Notes: generated by a model not told the origin, from the sequence alone. Numbered from the stretch's first letter, positions 1 to 44,736 are shown. The stretch is DNA of 64,000 bases from Siderastrea radians (GCA_964017195.1 OZ024895.1:14004034-14068033), one strand, 5' to 3'. Numbers and translations are program-made.

Positions 1-1159
1 CGCAAAAGTAGCCGTTTCCACGAACGACGTGGGCGCAACGATGTCCTTAAAGTACCTCTTTAGTTAACTAAGGAAGGAAGCCACAAAGGTGCGTTACAAC
101 CTGTATTGTACACTTACAAATTAAGCTCTAGCTATAAACGGAAATTACTGGCGGAAACATCTCCTCATTACGTGGTTTGAAGAAGGTTTTTAGTTCCTCA
201 TCACGCAACACACGAAAGTGAATCCCGTTTTAGGTACAACCACATTTTTCTTTTGTGTTTAATCCCGTGAAACAAAGATCACACAGTTGTTCTCATTTTT
301 CGTCGTTTAGGAACATTGCCGGAATTAATGAACAGGATGAAACTTACTTCTGTTTATTCGTTAATTCAATAATTAATCAATTCATTCAGCCATTCACTCA
401 CTCATTTCCATTTATTAATTGGTTCGTTCTTTCGTTCATTTATTTATTTGGTCATTGCGAACTTTCGCGTTGTTGCGGTTGGTTGTTGTTGTTATTGTTA
501 TGGCTGTTGCTCAGTTGTTTTTATAGGGGATATTTGCCGGACGAAAACTGTCATCCATGGGGCCGTCATCCGTTGGTATAGAATACGCAAACCACATGTA
601 TAACGTAAGCACGATATTAGACGACAACAATGAGTAATTTTTACCTTCAGTGGTAAGCGATGACATGGAATAGTACGCAAACAATATAATCAATACAAGT
701 TACTGATAAATAATTAGAAGATTACTTATAGCTGATTTCTCGTCAAATACTTATTGATGTCATTGAACACCAATTTATAGCTATTTAGTCCTGGCTTTAA
801 ACGAAAAAGCGAGGTTATAAATAGAAGATACACATCCTTCACAAGTATTAAACACTGAAGAAACCGAAAAATTATGTTCAACTTTAGACGGCCTAATTAT
901 AAATATACCTCGATAAATAACACAAATTTGAAAATTTGCCATATTGCCATGAATAAATATAAATAGTTGCACGTGCAAACGTATTAATTCGCGCTTAAGA
1001 ACACATTTTGTTATGGAATTCATCCACCACACTTCGGGTCGTCATCCGTGAGTTTCATAGGTTCTTACACCGAGGTAAAGCCCACACTTCGGACTTTTCT
1101 TCAACCCACAGAAAGAAAGTTTAATATATATATATATAAAATAAATACGCAATACTTAC
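1..1159. other. Intronic or flanking DNA of gene A, no exon recognised
   Basis: This is the left edge of the window, downstream of the gene A Ig-like exon on the minus strand. I read both strands and found no splice-bounded exon, kinase motif or recognisable transposon. It holds short T-rich stretches and an ATTCATT-like run near 360-440. The remaining gene A exons presumably lie beyond position 1. Confidence 0.5.
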
Positions 1160-1522
1160 CAACAACTATCACAGATACGCTAGACCTGGGGTATTTGCTG
1201 CGAACACCGTCACTGTACTTTACTTTCAAACTGTATGTATATTCCTCGTTACTATTAACGTTCCGTACAACCAGTGTTGCAGAACGTGAAGAACGTCTCG
1301 CTATATAGGCCGCTGTAAATTCTTTCCTGTTGAATACAAATATGCTGCTTCCTCTTGTCGACGTTGCTATTCGTGTCTCCATTTGCCCAGATTTCTGTCT
1401 TCGGAAGCTGACTTCCTGAATACGTTCATTTGATTCAAGTTTGTATGTCCAAACGAGTGACACACTTACTCCTTCCACTACTATCTTAGGATCGCGAGGT
1501 GTCCTTGTAAAAGTGAACGATT
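1160..1522 (-). CDS. Gene A exon 2: N-terminal cysteine-less Ig-like domain
   Basis: 363 nt, phase 1 at both ends. The acceptor reads TGTGTCTTTAG|AATCG and the donor G|GTAAGT. The encoded 121 residues begin ESFTFTRTPRDPKIVVEGVS and include a VWTYKLES strand, an RRQKSG turn and an EYTYSLKVKYSDG strand. The last strand sits where an Ig domain normally has Y-x-C, but no cysteine is present. The same exon exists in gene B (41333-41695) with equal length and pattern. Confidence 0.8.
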
Positions 1523-2225
1523 CTAAAGACACAACAGAAAATTCAGTAAATTTTACACAGTACAGAGTGCAGAGTTTGTTTCCCGTAATCATCGCAGTAA
1601 CAGCTAACGAACGAAGTCTACAATTATCTTGACGAAGTGATTGTGCATCATTTCAAAGCGCATGCCGTTACATCGATCGCCTTCTAAAACAATTTTTCGC
1701 CGGTCCGTTTAACAGAAGTTTTCCTGCTGCTTACTCCTTCCACCACTATTTTAGGACTGCTAGGCGTGCTTGTAAAAGTGAAGGATTCTAAAATAAAATA
1801 AGCGTCAAAAAACATAAGTCTGTACATTTTACACAGTACAGAGTATAGAATATGTTTCCCGTAATCATCGCAGTTACAGCTAACGAACGCATTCTTCAAT
1901 GATCTTGCCAGAGTGATTACGTATCATTTCAAAGCGCAAGCCGTTACATCGGTCGCCTTCCAAAACGATTTTTCGTCGGCCCGAAGCGTTCATCGCAGTG
2001 GATACGATGAAGTCAGGGACAAACTTCATAGGGGACTGTTTTAGAAACTCGTCCGTCACGACAAAGCTGGCCGCAGAACCTTTATACACAACAGTGGTTC
2101 GATTACAACATCGATTATAACACAACAATGAATATTTACAAGAACTTACCTAACGGCCGAGAAACTGATAGTAAAAGAACAATCCCAAGGGTTACGTGTA
2201 AAACTTTGGGAACACTACAGACCAT
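1160..2225 (-). CDS. Gene A: receptor tyrosine kinase paralogue, 5' end only (2 exons)
   Basis: Exon 1 (2150-2225) encodes a signal peptide and exon 2 (1160-1522) a cysteine-less Ig-like domain. They join in phase 1 (G|AA, giving Glu). Both exon lengths, 76 and 363 nt, are identical to those of the first two exons of gene B, and the proteins are similar, for example VWTYKLESNERI against VWKYSLEVNETI. By homology gene A should be a membrane receptor kinase whose later exons lie off the left edge; that part is inferred. The 1.5-2.1 kb intron region carries a tandem duplication with a broken exon copy. Confidence 0.75.
1465..1995. repeat. Tandem duplication (about 266-bp period) spanning the start of gene A exon 2
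   Basis: Two diverged copies lie head to tail, roughly 1465-1730 and 1731-1995. Each starts CTTACTCCTTCCAC, runs through TGTAAAAGTGAA and TTTACACAGTACAGAGT, and ends in a CGTTACATCG..TCGCCTTC block. The unit contains the 5' third of exon 2 plus its acceptor and upstream intron, so one copy is the live exon start and the other is a duplicate. Confidence 0.8.
1684..1787 (-). pseudogene. Truncated duplicate of the gene A Ig-like exon (in-frame stop)
   Basis: An acceptor-like TTATTTTATTTTAG precedes AATCCTTCAC. The translation ESFTFTSTPSSPKIVVEGVS matches the live exon and then diverges (SRKTSVKRTGEKLF) to a stop at 1684. It is in phase with exon 1, so if spliced it would give a short secreted product or a nonsense-decay target. 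It is most simply a by-product of the tandem duplication. Confidence 0.6.
1880..2079 (-). other. Open, phase-compatible exon-like segment inside gene A intron 1
   Basis: A possible acceptor (TGTGTATAAAG|GTTCTGC) opens a 66-codon frame, including the stop, that joins exon 1 in phase. Its translation includes ASGRRKIVLEGDRCNGLRFE and ends KIIEECVR-stop. A related, more decayed version lies in the other copy of the local duplication. I do not recognise the sequence. It could be a terminal alternative exon giving a secreted protein of about 91 aa, or an old exon remnant. Confidence 0.3.
2150..2225 (-). CDS. Gene A exon 1: signal peptide
   Basis: The ATG is at 2225-2223. The 25 codons encode a short N-terminal region, a hydrophobic core (VTLGIVLLLSV) and a small-residue end, which is a typical secretory signal peptide. 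The donor G|GTAAGT leaves phase 1. Its length equals exon 1 of gene B. This ATG was chosen because it starts the hydrophobic segment and lies 102 bp from the conserved upstream block, as in gene B. Confidence 0.8.
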
Positions 2226-2326
2226 CTTCGCGTCACAGAAGGAAGTGAAATAATTTCAATCTGCTCCGGATCCAGTGATGATGTTTTTGAAATACGAGAA
2301 AGCTGTGCATCTAAGCCGAACGTAAA

Positions 2327-2380
2327 TTGCTCCGGCTGAGTGATTTAATCTTCAGGTTAAGTGTTCAGTGACGTTAGCAT
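2327..2380 (-). promoter_or_regulatory. Conserved 5' block of gene A (shared with gene B)
   Basis: TTGCTCCGGCTGAGTGATT (2327-2345) and TTCAGTGACGTTAGCAT (2364-2380), written on the plus strand, recur with one mismatch each upstream of gene B. The first block starts exactly 102 bp from the upper end of the start codon in both genes. TGACGTTA resembles a CRE/ATF half-site. This is likely core promoter or 5' UTR kept since the gene duplication; no TATA box was assigned. Confidence 0.5.
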
Positions 2381-2399
2381 TTATTTTGATCTACATATA

Positions 2400-3908
2400 A
2401 AGCAGAACTAAAAACATTGTATTAAGTAAAGGTGATAAGAAACCAAGCAAAAATTTTGAAGGCAGAAAGTTGCTCAAAATGAATTTAACTGGGCGGGAAG
2501 AAGTCATAAATCAAGGGATTTTGCATGCTTCTTCCGCCATTTTGGTCTCAAATATTAATCTATATTTTGAGTTCTTTAATAGGCAAAATAACAAAATAAA
2601 TTGATTTCAATTTTAGTTGTTTAGAACGAAACACTGTTTCTAGTAAAGGTGATACGAAACCTAGCAAAACGTCTAAGGCAGAATGTGGCTCGAAACGAAT
2701 ATGTCCGGCGTAACTTTGTATGAGTCCGTCATAACGCTTTCACATATTGGTCTGCATTACGAGTTCCTGAAATATGTATATTGAACTACAAACCATCCAT
2801 TCATTCAATTTTGTGAATCAATTAGAATTAAAATAATAAATATCAGGGTTGTAACGAGCCGGATATGTGGGATCAGCAATCACAAGTCACTGGATCAGGA
2901 TTCAGTAGAAGAAATCAAGGGAATATGGACAAAAGAAGAATCTTGAATCAAACGGTAATTTGGACAGGAACAGTAAGTGAACATGAATACTTGAACAAGG
3001 AGTGATATTACTGATGTTGTACAAACACTTGTCAATAAACCGGCCTTCGTTGTTCAAATTTGTAATTTTGACTTCGTCAACTGACCTACGAAATGCTTGG
3101 ATTGCCTGTTCCTAATATCCCTAAAGCTTATTTTGGTTTTTATTCTTTTTTTTTTTTCTTTTTTTTTTTAAGAAAAAAGAATGATGTGTGGACAGAGGAA
3201 ACTCAGAAAAGAATTCTGGTTCCAGTAAATAATTCTTTATTTTAAGTCTATTAACATAATATTAAATACACTTGGCTGACTCGACAGAAAGAAACACAGA
3301 AGCAACAACTGCTGTGACTAAATGACGGTTTTAATGATAACAAAATAGAAGCAAAAGGCATGATTGCTCAACAAGTGCTGTCACTAAAGAGAACTTCCTA
3401 GAAAAAACATTCCAATGGCGTTGCAGAGGGGCGTACCCAGGGGAGGGTTGAATGCATGATCGCATTATATGCGCTTTACCCGTAAGTAGCGCGCTAAATG
3501 ATCTGCTGAGCCGTGGGCTTGAGGCGATACAGGGGAGTCCGAGTTGACTTTGTGTTGTAGTAGTCATTCCTGATTTTAATTTTCTAGGTTAATGATGACC
3601 AGATACTAGTTAGCATAAGAAAAACGTGACATCAACGGACATAAGAAGTAGGAGCGTCTGTATCAAAGCATACTCAACTCTACCTGTCTCTAGCTTCACA
3701 TTCAGTTAAAGGCCGCGTCAACAAGCACATGACTTATGAATTATACTGGCTGATTTACAGAATAGAGATAAATAGGAACTTCAAGATAACCAGACGTAAA
3801 TTACTACAACATGTGTAAAGCTGGCAGTGAACTGTATAACACTATAATTTTGTACTTTTTGGTGGGTTTGTCTTTTAAAAACGGTTACGTTCAAGTTCGA
3901 AGCTTCGT
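2400..3908. other. Intergenic DNA upstream of gene A, no gene seen
   Basis: AT-rich sequence with a poly-T tract near 3150. A stretch near 3270-3310 (TGACTCGACAGAAAG) resembles one upstream of gene B near 42920, suggesting the duplicated segment extends about 1 kb upstream of the genes. No supported coding exon was found. Confidence 0.4.
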
Positions 3909-3934
3909 TTAACCCTCGGGTGTACAAGCGGCTG

Positions 3935-4985
3935 GGAAGGCAGGGTGGATGCAACCCCGTCCCCAGGGTCTTCTTGCTTTCCAAAATGGCGGCGGCTTGG
4001 GAGAAGACCCTGGCACACAGCAGATCACGTGTCTCCAACGAGGATGGAGATGTATTCAAAATCACGGCTACGGCGAAAAGAGTGAGAAGAACTGGGTATG
4101 AGATGCTAAGGTGAAGATAAACAAAATGGCAGAAAAAGCTGAAGTTCAGTTCAAGAAAAAATAGAAAAAACAGACACGTTTTGCATGTAAGACTCTTAGG
4201 AATACGGCAAAGTGTCAGAGGTCTTGTTTTTGCTGTTCATTGTTTCTTTTTTGTTATTTTAAAGTTAAGAATAATGGGTTTGAGCGTACTCGACTGCCGA
4301 ACTCCGTACCGCTAGTTGATTCAATGTTGTTCAATTGAACATATTATATTTTTGATTCATGAGGCTTTAGGCAATAAATTGTCTTATCGTTACATTGTTA
4401 CAAATCCGTCCTTCTTAAATATTGTTATAAATCCGTCTTTCTAAAAATTATATGCTTCAGCTTTAGACTTTTAAAATATACCAGGCTTAGATTAAGCTTA
4501 AAATATAAATCTTATGGAGTGAGCTTAGGCCTTAAATAAAACTGGTGCTACAAAATATTTATTCTACATGGCTTACATCTCTGTGAGTTCAGTGGAAATG
4601 ACTCATTTATGGAAATGACTCATTAATTTTTGATCTGGCATATTCCAGGTGCTGCCTTGGAGGCAGTGATAATCATTTTGACTTTGTTGAATTTATTTGT
4701 GCCATTACAGTTTTGCTTGAACAGTTGTAGATCTCCAGGGCTTTGTCACTTTCAATATTGTTTTCTACACTTTAGCTTCAGTGAGTCACATTAAACGCTA
4801 GAACCGAGGAGATTGTGAGACTGTAAACAATGGAAAAATAAAGCATTTTAACAGTTCTGGGGATAATATTCCCAGGTTTCAAAAATTTTTCTGCTTAACA
4901 ACTTCAATCAATTGAGTAACCTGCAGCTGGGTGAAGTTTGAAAGTGTTTCAAAAATAGAAATGGGAAAGAGAGGATTGAACTCAC
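3935..4985 (+). repeat. Left inverted arm of the 3.9-kb element
   Basis: About 1 kb that recurs in inverse orientation at 6106-7213. Shared landmarks include GGGTGGATGCAACCCC, the AAAATGGCGGCGGC segment, GACACGTTTTGCATGTAAGA, and AATATTGTTTTCTACACTTTAG. The arms differ by many substitutions and small indels, so the structure is not recent. Confidence 0.8.
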
Positions 4986-5465
4986 CTGAGGGAGTAATAC
5001 ACAAGTGATGGAATAGTACACAACTGACGGAGTAATAAACAACTGACGGAATCATCATCCAACTGACTGAGTGTAACACAACTGACCGAGTGTGAGACAA
5101 CTGACTGGGTAATACACAACTGATCGAGTAATGCACAACTGACAGAGAAGTACACAACTGACCGAGTAATGCACAACTGATGGGGAAGTACACAACTGAC
5201 GCGGGAGTAATGCACAACTGATGGGGAAGTACACAACTGACGGAGTAATACATAACTGACAGCGTTATCATGCAACCCACTGAATGACACAGAACTGGCA
5301 GAGAAATGCACAACTGACCAAGTGATGCACAACTTTCAACTGCAACTTGCAACATGCAACTGACAGAAAGGTTACACAAGTGACCAAGTAACGCACAACT
5401 GACGGGGTAATACACAATTGATAGAATTATCGTACAACTGACCGAGTGATACACACAGGACCTTC
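4985..5465. repeat. Minisatellite, about 20-bp unit, between the inverted arms
   Basis: About twenty degenerate copies of a unit close to AATACACAACTGACGGAGT. One reading frame is open across it on the minus strand (4879-5511), but the translation is a repeat artefact rich in YYSVSC/LGQLC and is not a gene. Confidence 0.8.
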
Positions 5466-6105
5466 GTATCAAATTCCCTACTCCTCGGGCAAGGAAAATA
5501 CATGTAGCCAAATATCTGAGGTATGCCCGGAGGGGAGGGGGGGATGTTGAAGATTCGAATTGATCAGCACATAACCTTAAGTTACAAATCCCACTTTTAG
5601 GATGACTCGTTATTTCTTTGAACCTCTGTTGTAACTTTTAGTGGATTTTTGTGGTGTTCTAATTGGATCTGCAAACCCTTTTTATTTCGCTTAGATTGAC
5701 ATGAGAATAGTTTTAAAGTAGAGACATGAGATGGGAAATCATTTTAAGAGACCATCAAAAACTGATATCCACATAAGAGCACCCCACTGTTGACTGTTGA
5801 TAGCAGTCAATTATGATATTCCTTTCCTTGTTCTTAACTTTAAGCCCCGATATCAACAAACATGTTTTCCTCACTATTCTCCGTAAATGTCTTATGGTAC
5901 TACTTGAGAGAATTCACATAAACATCCAGACATTATATTTTTGTTGATCATTTCCTTTATTCTCAGGGCCTGTATGTTTGAACAAGTAGTGATATTGTAA
6001 GGAGAAATTAGATGTTTGTTTGTCACTACTGGGACTAAAGGCCTAACTACAAATTCCAATTTCAAAACTTCATGAAATCTTTTTCTCTCCTTTTTTTTCC
6101 CTGAA

Positions 6106-7213
6106 ATCCTCTCTTTCCCATTGATTTAAATTTTTCAAACACTTTCAAACTACACCCAGATAACTCAATTGATTGAAGTTGTTAAGCAGAAAATTTTTCA
6201 AACCTGGGAATATTATCCCCAGAACTGGTCTAACATGCAAAGAGGACTTTATCTATCCACTGTTAAAATGCTTTATTACTCACAATCTCCTCAGTTCTAG
6301 TATTTAATGAGACTTACTGAAACTAAAGTGTAGAAAACAATATTGAAAGCGACAAAGCCTGGAGATCTGCAACTGTACAAGCAAACCTGTAGCACAAGGA
6401 AAGGGCACAAATAAATTCAAGAAAGCCCAAATGATTATCACTGCCTCCAAAGCAGCCCCTGGAATATGCCAGATCAAAACTTAGTTTAACCAGTCCATAC
6501 AACACTGCTTTTTTCCCATTCTCTTGCACTTCGTTAAATCGAGGTTGCACTGTAAATAAGCTTAAATAAATAAGTAAGTAAGTAAATAAATAAATAAATA
6601 AAAAATGAGTCATTTTCTATTAAAGGCCTAAGCTCACTCCATATTTCAAGCTTAATCTGAGCCTGATATATTCGAAAAGTCTTAAGCTGAAGCATATAAT
6701 GTTAAGAAGGACGGATTTATCACAATATTTAAGATGGACAGATTTGTAACAATGTAACGATAAGAAAATTTATTGCCTAAAGCCTCATGAAACAAAAATA
6801 TAATATGTTCACTTGAGCAACATTGAATCAAATAGCGGTACGGAGTTCCGCAGTAGAGTACGCTCAAACCCATTACTCCTAACTTTAAAATAACAAAAAA
6901 GAAACAATGAACAGCAAAACCAAGACCTCTAACACTTTGCCGTATTCCTAAGACTCTTACATGCAAAACGTGTCTGTTGTTCCTATTTTTTCTTGAACTG
7001 ATCGAACTTCAGCTTTTTCCGCCATTTTGTTTATCTTCACCTTAGCATCTCGTACCCAGTTCTTCTCACCCTTTTCGCCATAGCCGCCATTTTGAATACA
7101 TCTCCATCCTCGTTGGAGACACGTGATCTGCTGTGTGCCAGGGTCTTCTCCCGAGCCGCCGCCATTTTGGAAAGCGAGAAGACCCTGGTGACGAGGTTGG
7201 GGTGGATGCAACC
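6106..7213 (-). repeat. Right inverted arm of the 3.9-kb element
   Basis: Inverse copy of 3935-4985, from the CTCTTTCCCATTGATTTAAA end to the GGTTGGGGTGGATGCAACC end. A further 570 bp (7214-7780), with poly-C runs and AAATGGCGGCCATCTTGG, separates this arm from the right terminus and has no counterpart on the left. Confidence 0.8.
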
Positions 7214-7920
7214 CCCCCCCCCACTAAGGTTTTTCTTGAACTTTTCCAAGACGAATTACAATGTACACCTGCCGTTTTCAGTAGCTGTATGCATATCCCT
7301 TAGACACATTTTGACACAAGTCTGGTGAGAATCGGTTGCTATGGTTACAAGATATGACGTCATAAGTAACAGGTGGTCAAGCCATTGTTCAAGAAAAATG
7401 CGTGTTTTTGCCCTTTTTAGGTGAAAAATGCACAAAATGTTAACAAAAAGCAGCAAAATGTTTAATTACTTTATATTCTACATGTTCAGCATCAAAAACG
7501 TCCAATTTTTTACGTTTTCTGACAGTTTCTAATTTTCGGCAAAATCCAAGACGGGGCCCAAAATGGCGGCCATCTTGGATGACGTCACATGTCCCCGACA
7601 GCGCAGCAACCCATAATATGTACCTCATTTTGTAGAGCACGTCACAGGCTTTCCACTAAAGGTGAGATCTTTTCGAAACATTGTAACGTAGGGAAAACCT
7701 AAGGGAGGAGTTTCCATCAACACCCCCCCCCCCCGCCTTCTACCACGGTGGGGGTGTGACTTTGCTTGTACGTCCGAGGGTTAATTTACTCCTTTTTCAA
7801 TTCTGTCGAGTTCAAGAGAAATTTTGCGAATGTATGCGGATAATTCGCTGAGCAAGTTTCATTTTAATTTTGAGTCTGTACGATGGGGAGGGAGGGAGAG
7901 AGTGAGTGTGTTTGTTAACA

Positions 7921-7926
7921 TTTATT
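7921..7926 (-). terminator. Possible poly(A) signal of gene B
   Basis: AATAAA on the minus strand, about 270 nt past the gene B stop codon. It is a reasonable cleavage signal, but other AT-rich candidates exist nearby. Confidence 0.35.
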
Positions 7927-8195
7927 GGAGTCACTTTCTCTTGTCGTCTTTTCTAAACTTATCACTAACTTTGCAAAAGTAATTTACCTATTATCTACAT
8001 TATCTAATAACATTTATTGCTTTTAGTGTCCTAGATTCTATGTAGAATATAATTCAAATATTTCAAGCAACCGCCTCTCATAACTGTCTACTAACTGCTG
8101 GTTTCTAAATATTGTTTATAATTCGTTGCCCTTATGGCTCATTCTTTCACCATCGGGAGACCAAAGAGGGATTTTTTTGCAGCTCTTTCTACCTC

Positions 8196-42106
<33,911 letters not shown>

Positions 42107-42207
42107 CTCATTTGAACGAAAAGAGTGGACACTTTCACGTGCTGTAGGAAAATGTGCTTGCGTTAAAATGCTTCAGCTGGTAAACGTGTCTAATCGCAAT
42201 CCGTACT

Positions 42208-42295
42208 TTGCTCCGGCTCAGTGATTAAACTTTCCACTTGAGAACAAACGACTGTAACAAATATTGCGGTAATGTGTTTTCAGTGACGTTGGCAT
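42208..42295 (-). promoter_or_regulatory. Conserved 5' block of gene B (shared with gene A)
   Basis: TTGCTCCGGCTCAGTGATT (42208-42226) and TTCAGTGACGTTGGCAT (42279-42295), plus-strand spelling, match the gene A blocks with one mismatch each. The first block is 102 bp from the ATG in both genes; the gap between blocks is longer here (52 against 18 bp). Confidence 0.5.
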
Positions 42296-42539
42296 ATTTT
42301 TGGCCTGCTTCAAACGCAAAACTAAAACAGACATCGGAAGAATTCTCAACTAAAAGAACACGACGTTTTTTCAGAAAGAGAGTTACTAAAATCTGTCGCA
42401 GATAGTGGGATGGAAAAACGCTGTAGTACATGGAGTTTGTCCGCCTCCGCCATGGCATACTTAGCGGAGGCATACAAGCGTTTAATTTGCTTGAAATATT
42501 TACCAAAGCCAGGCGGGTTTCTAAAAGATTACTTAGTTC

Positions 42540-42604
42540 CTTTTATTTATTTATTTGTTTATTTATTTATTTATTTATTCATTTATTTATTTATTTATTT
42601 ATTA
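42540..42604. repeat. (TTTA)n microsatellite
   Basis: About 65 bp of TTTA repeats with single-base interruptions (TTTG, TTCA). Confidence 0.9.
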
Positions 42605-44252
42605 AAGGCCGATACAATTTAATTAAGTCAATTTTATAGCAACGATGTCTTGAAAGCCTTTCTCGAGAAAGTTCGGGAAAGCCATTATCAATATTCGACG
42701 CGATGTCTCTGAAGACATGACGTCTTGCACAGAGATGGATATTGCGAACATGCTAAAAGAGCTTTTGAGGAGAGCGCTTTATTTTCTATAGGTAAAAAAT
42801 CATGACTGCTGCACCCGACAGAGTAATTTCAAAGCCTTTTTGTCCTTTCATGTAGTCAAAAGGTTGCTATGAATAAATTACAAAAATAACATTAGTGGTA
42901 CTTAGTTTAATGCACTATCATGACTCAACAGAAAGGAACACGGAAACAATAACGGACCATTAATTGTAACATAGGAAGACCAAAAAATGCGTTTATATTA
43001 GCTAAGGCACGCCGAACATTTTTTCACAAACAGACCAATTGTCATTGAGCCATGAATACGAGAGTAGAAACCACATAGCAACGGCACTAAAAGACACACT
43101 AAAAGAAACACTTAATGAAGAGACTACGTACACAAGTTTCCTCCTTATTGTCAATGAAGCATGGCTTGTGCAGTTTTACACGCATTATATGCTATATTTT
43201 GTGGCTTTCCTACAAGTATGTTCCAAAAAAACGTGCACAAGAGTGAGCTAAGGGCAACGTGTTTTTTAAGCTTACGTGTAACGAATTTGTTGTTGCCATG
43301 GCAACCATCTTTTGTCAGGCGACCTGTCTAAAAATTTGAATATATCTTGTGTTTAATAAAAGTGATTAAGTTTATTTCGGCCAACTTTTACATTTTTAGA
43401 TCATTTAAGTGTTCTTTGTCGTCACAATAGACTATATTGGTTTAAGTGTTTGTCTTTTGTTGTCGTTTTATGACGACAAAAAGTATATAAATGTTCGTAG
43501 GAAAAGAAAACAAAATTTTCTGGCTTTTGATTGCATATGAAACAAGTTATAAAAGTCCAAAATCAGCGCCGGCACTTTGTGCATTGAGTTTTATAGAAGT
43601 ATGGTGGAAAAGTTTATTTCTTTGAATCAGTAAATTTTCCTTTGTACTATTACATAATTCACACTCCATAGACGACAACGACTTGCCCCATATTTCCTGT
43701 AAACAGTTTTATGAAGTCCCGTTGTTCTTCAGGTAATCACATTAGATGATTTTTTCATACAATGTTATTGGAAATAACTAGTAATATGGTGACAGGGGGG
43801 ATGGAGCCCCGGGAACGAGAGGGGCGGGAAGTCGAAAGATTATAAGCGGGATTACGAGCGGGATTGCAAGCGGGATTCCCAAGTTGACGAAGAAAAAATC
43901 AATAGTAAAAATTTCAATCGTGGTCGAAAAAGCCGAAAGAGACTGGAGCCAGCAAAAAGAGGGTACGAAAGTTTGGGTGAGGGTTCGAAGTATTCATACC
44001 CGATATTCCTCCTCCCCCACCTCCTGATGGCAGATGGTTTTTCTTTAGTACTGAATAAGATCTATGCTAATAATAGGATTTATTATTCCACTCTTGCGCT
44101 ATTTTACCGGCCATATAAGGTCAAGAGAACGCGCAAAATATGCCACGGTATTACACAGTAAAATTATGTATTGCACTGCAAAATCCAGGTTTCACAGGTT
44201 TGCTGGCCGAAGGACTGGAAAAATTAAATTTTGACGTGATTTCTCAAGTGGA

Positions 44253-44350
44253 ATAATAAATCTCTTATTCGATGGCTTCGATGGCTCATTGCAACTCGCA
44301 AAATATCCGCGCGTATTATCTGTTAAACCATCGAATAAGATGTATTTATT
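44253..44350. repeat. Small palindrome with TTATTCGATGG arms
   Basis: AATAAATCTCTTATTCGATGG is mirrored by CCATCGAATAAGATGTATTT about 60 bp on. Likely a MITE remnant. Confidence 0.5.
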
Positions 44351-44360
44351 AATAATAGGC

Positions 44361-44366
44361 TTTATT
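44361..44366 (-). terminator. Possible poly(A) signal of gene C
   Basis: AATAAA on the minus strand about 300 nt past the gene C stop; a second AATAAA is at 44345-44350. Confidence 0.35.
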
Positions 44367-44667
44367 TATAGAGGGTAAACACTTGACAGTAGTAAAAAAC
44401 ACTGATAACTGCGTGGCCCTCACTACGACACAAAATATTAAATAGTACCTAAAAAATAAACTATGCTGCAAAATGGAAACATTCTTTTACAAAGTAATTT
44501 TTAATTTCTGAAACTTATTTTCTTTTTACATTGAAGCAAAATACAGTATTGTACACTTTTTGTTAACCTCGTTAATTTCCTGAGCAAGATGAAGTGTTTA
44601 CAATTAAGAATACGTTTCCTTTACTTAATACAGATCTCTGGTGACAAAGACGGCCGTCCCAATCAAG

Positions 44668-44736
44668 TTACTCAGCTGCCAGATCAGTGACATTAGCGTA
44701 TAGACTGTAGTCATACTCGTGTAGGTTGACATACGT
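44668..44736 (-). CDS. Gene C last exon: tail with YVNL
   Basis: Acceptor TTCTTCACAG|ACGTAT; 22 codons then [23 protein letters not shown] carries tyrosines; YVNL fits the Grb2 SH2 consensus YxN but not YxxM. Matches gene B exon 18 in length and start (ETYVN, with Glu supplied by the previous exon here). Confidence 0.85.
   Translation of the reverse strand, partial: TYVNLHEYDYSLYANVTDLAAE

Larger units (their letters stand above)
3913..7780. mobile_element. Non-autonomous piggyBac-type element with TTAA target duplication
   Basis: The left end reads TTAA|CCCTCGGGTGTACAAGC (TTAA at 3909-3912). The right end is its reverse complement with two mismatches, GCTTGTACGTCCGAGGG|TTAA (TTAA at 7781-7784). 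A TTAA target with CCC..GGG termini is the hallmark of piggyBac elements. No transposase is visible. The interior has two long inverted arms and a central minisatellite, so the element is a 3.9-kb foldback-like derivative, possibly built by nested insertions. It lies between genes A and B. Confidence 0.7.
42296..44667. other. Intergenic DNA between gene C and gene B
   Basis: Holds a (TTTA)n tract, a short GAGCGGGATT-type tandem near 43853-43880 and a small palindrome near 44253-44350. No exon or transposon gene was recognised. Confidence 0.45.

Noticed and set aside
781..1032. 83-codon minus-strand frame downstream of gene A exon 2
   Set aside because: No splice-bounded segment or domain; composition is intron-like.
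4879..5511. Long open frame of 210 codons on the minus strand
   Set aside because: It runs over the 20-bp minisatellite and the translation is a degenerate repeat with no start context or splice support.
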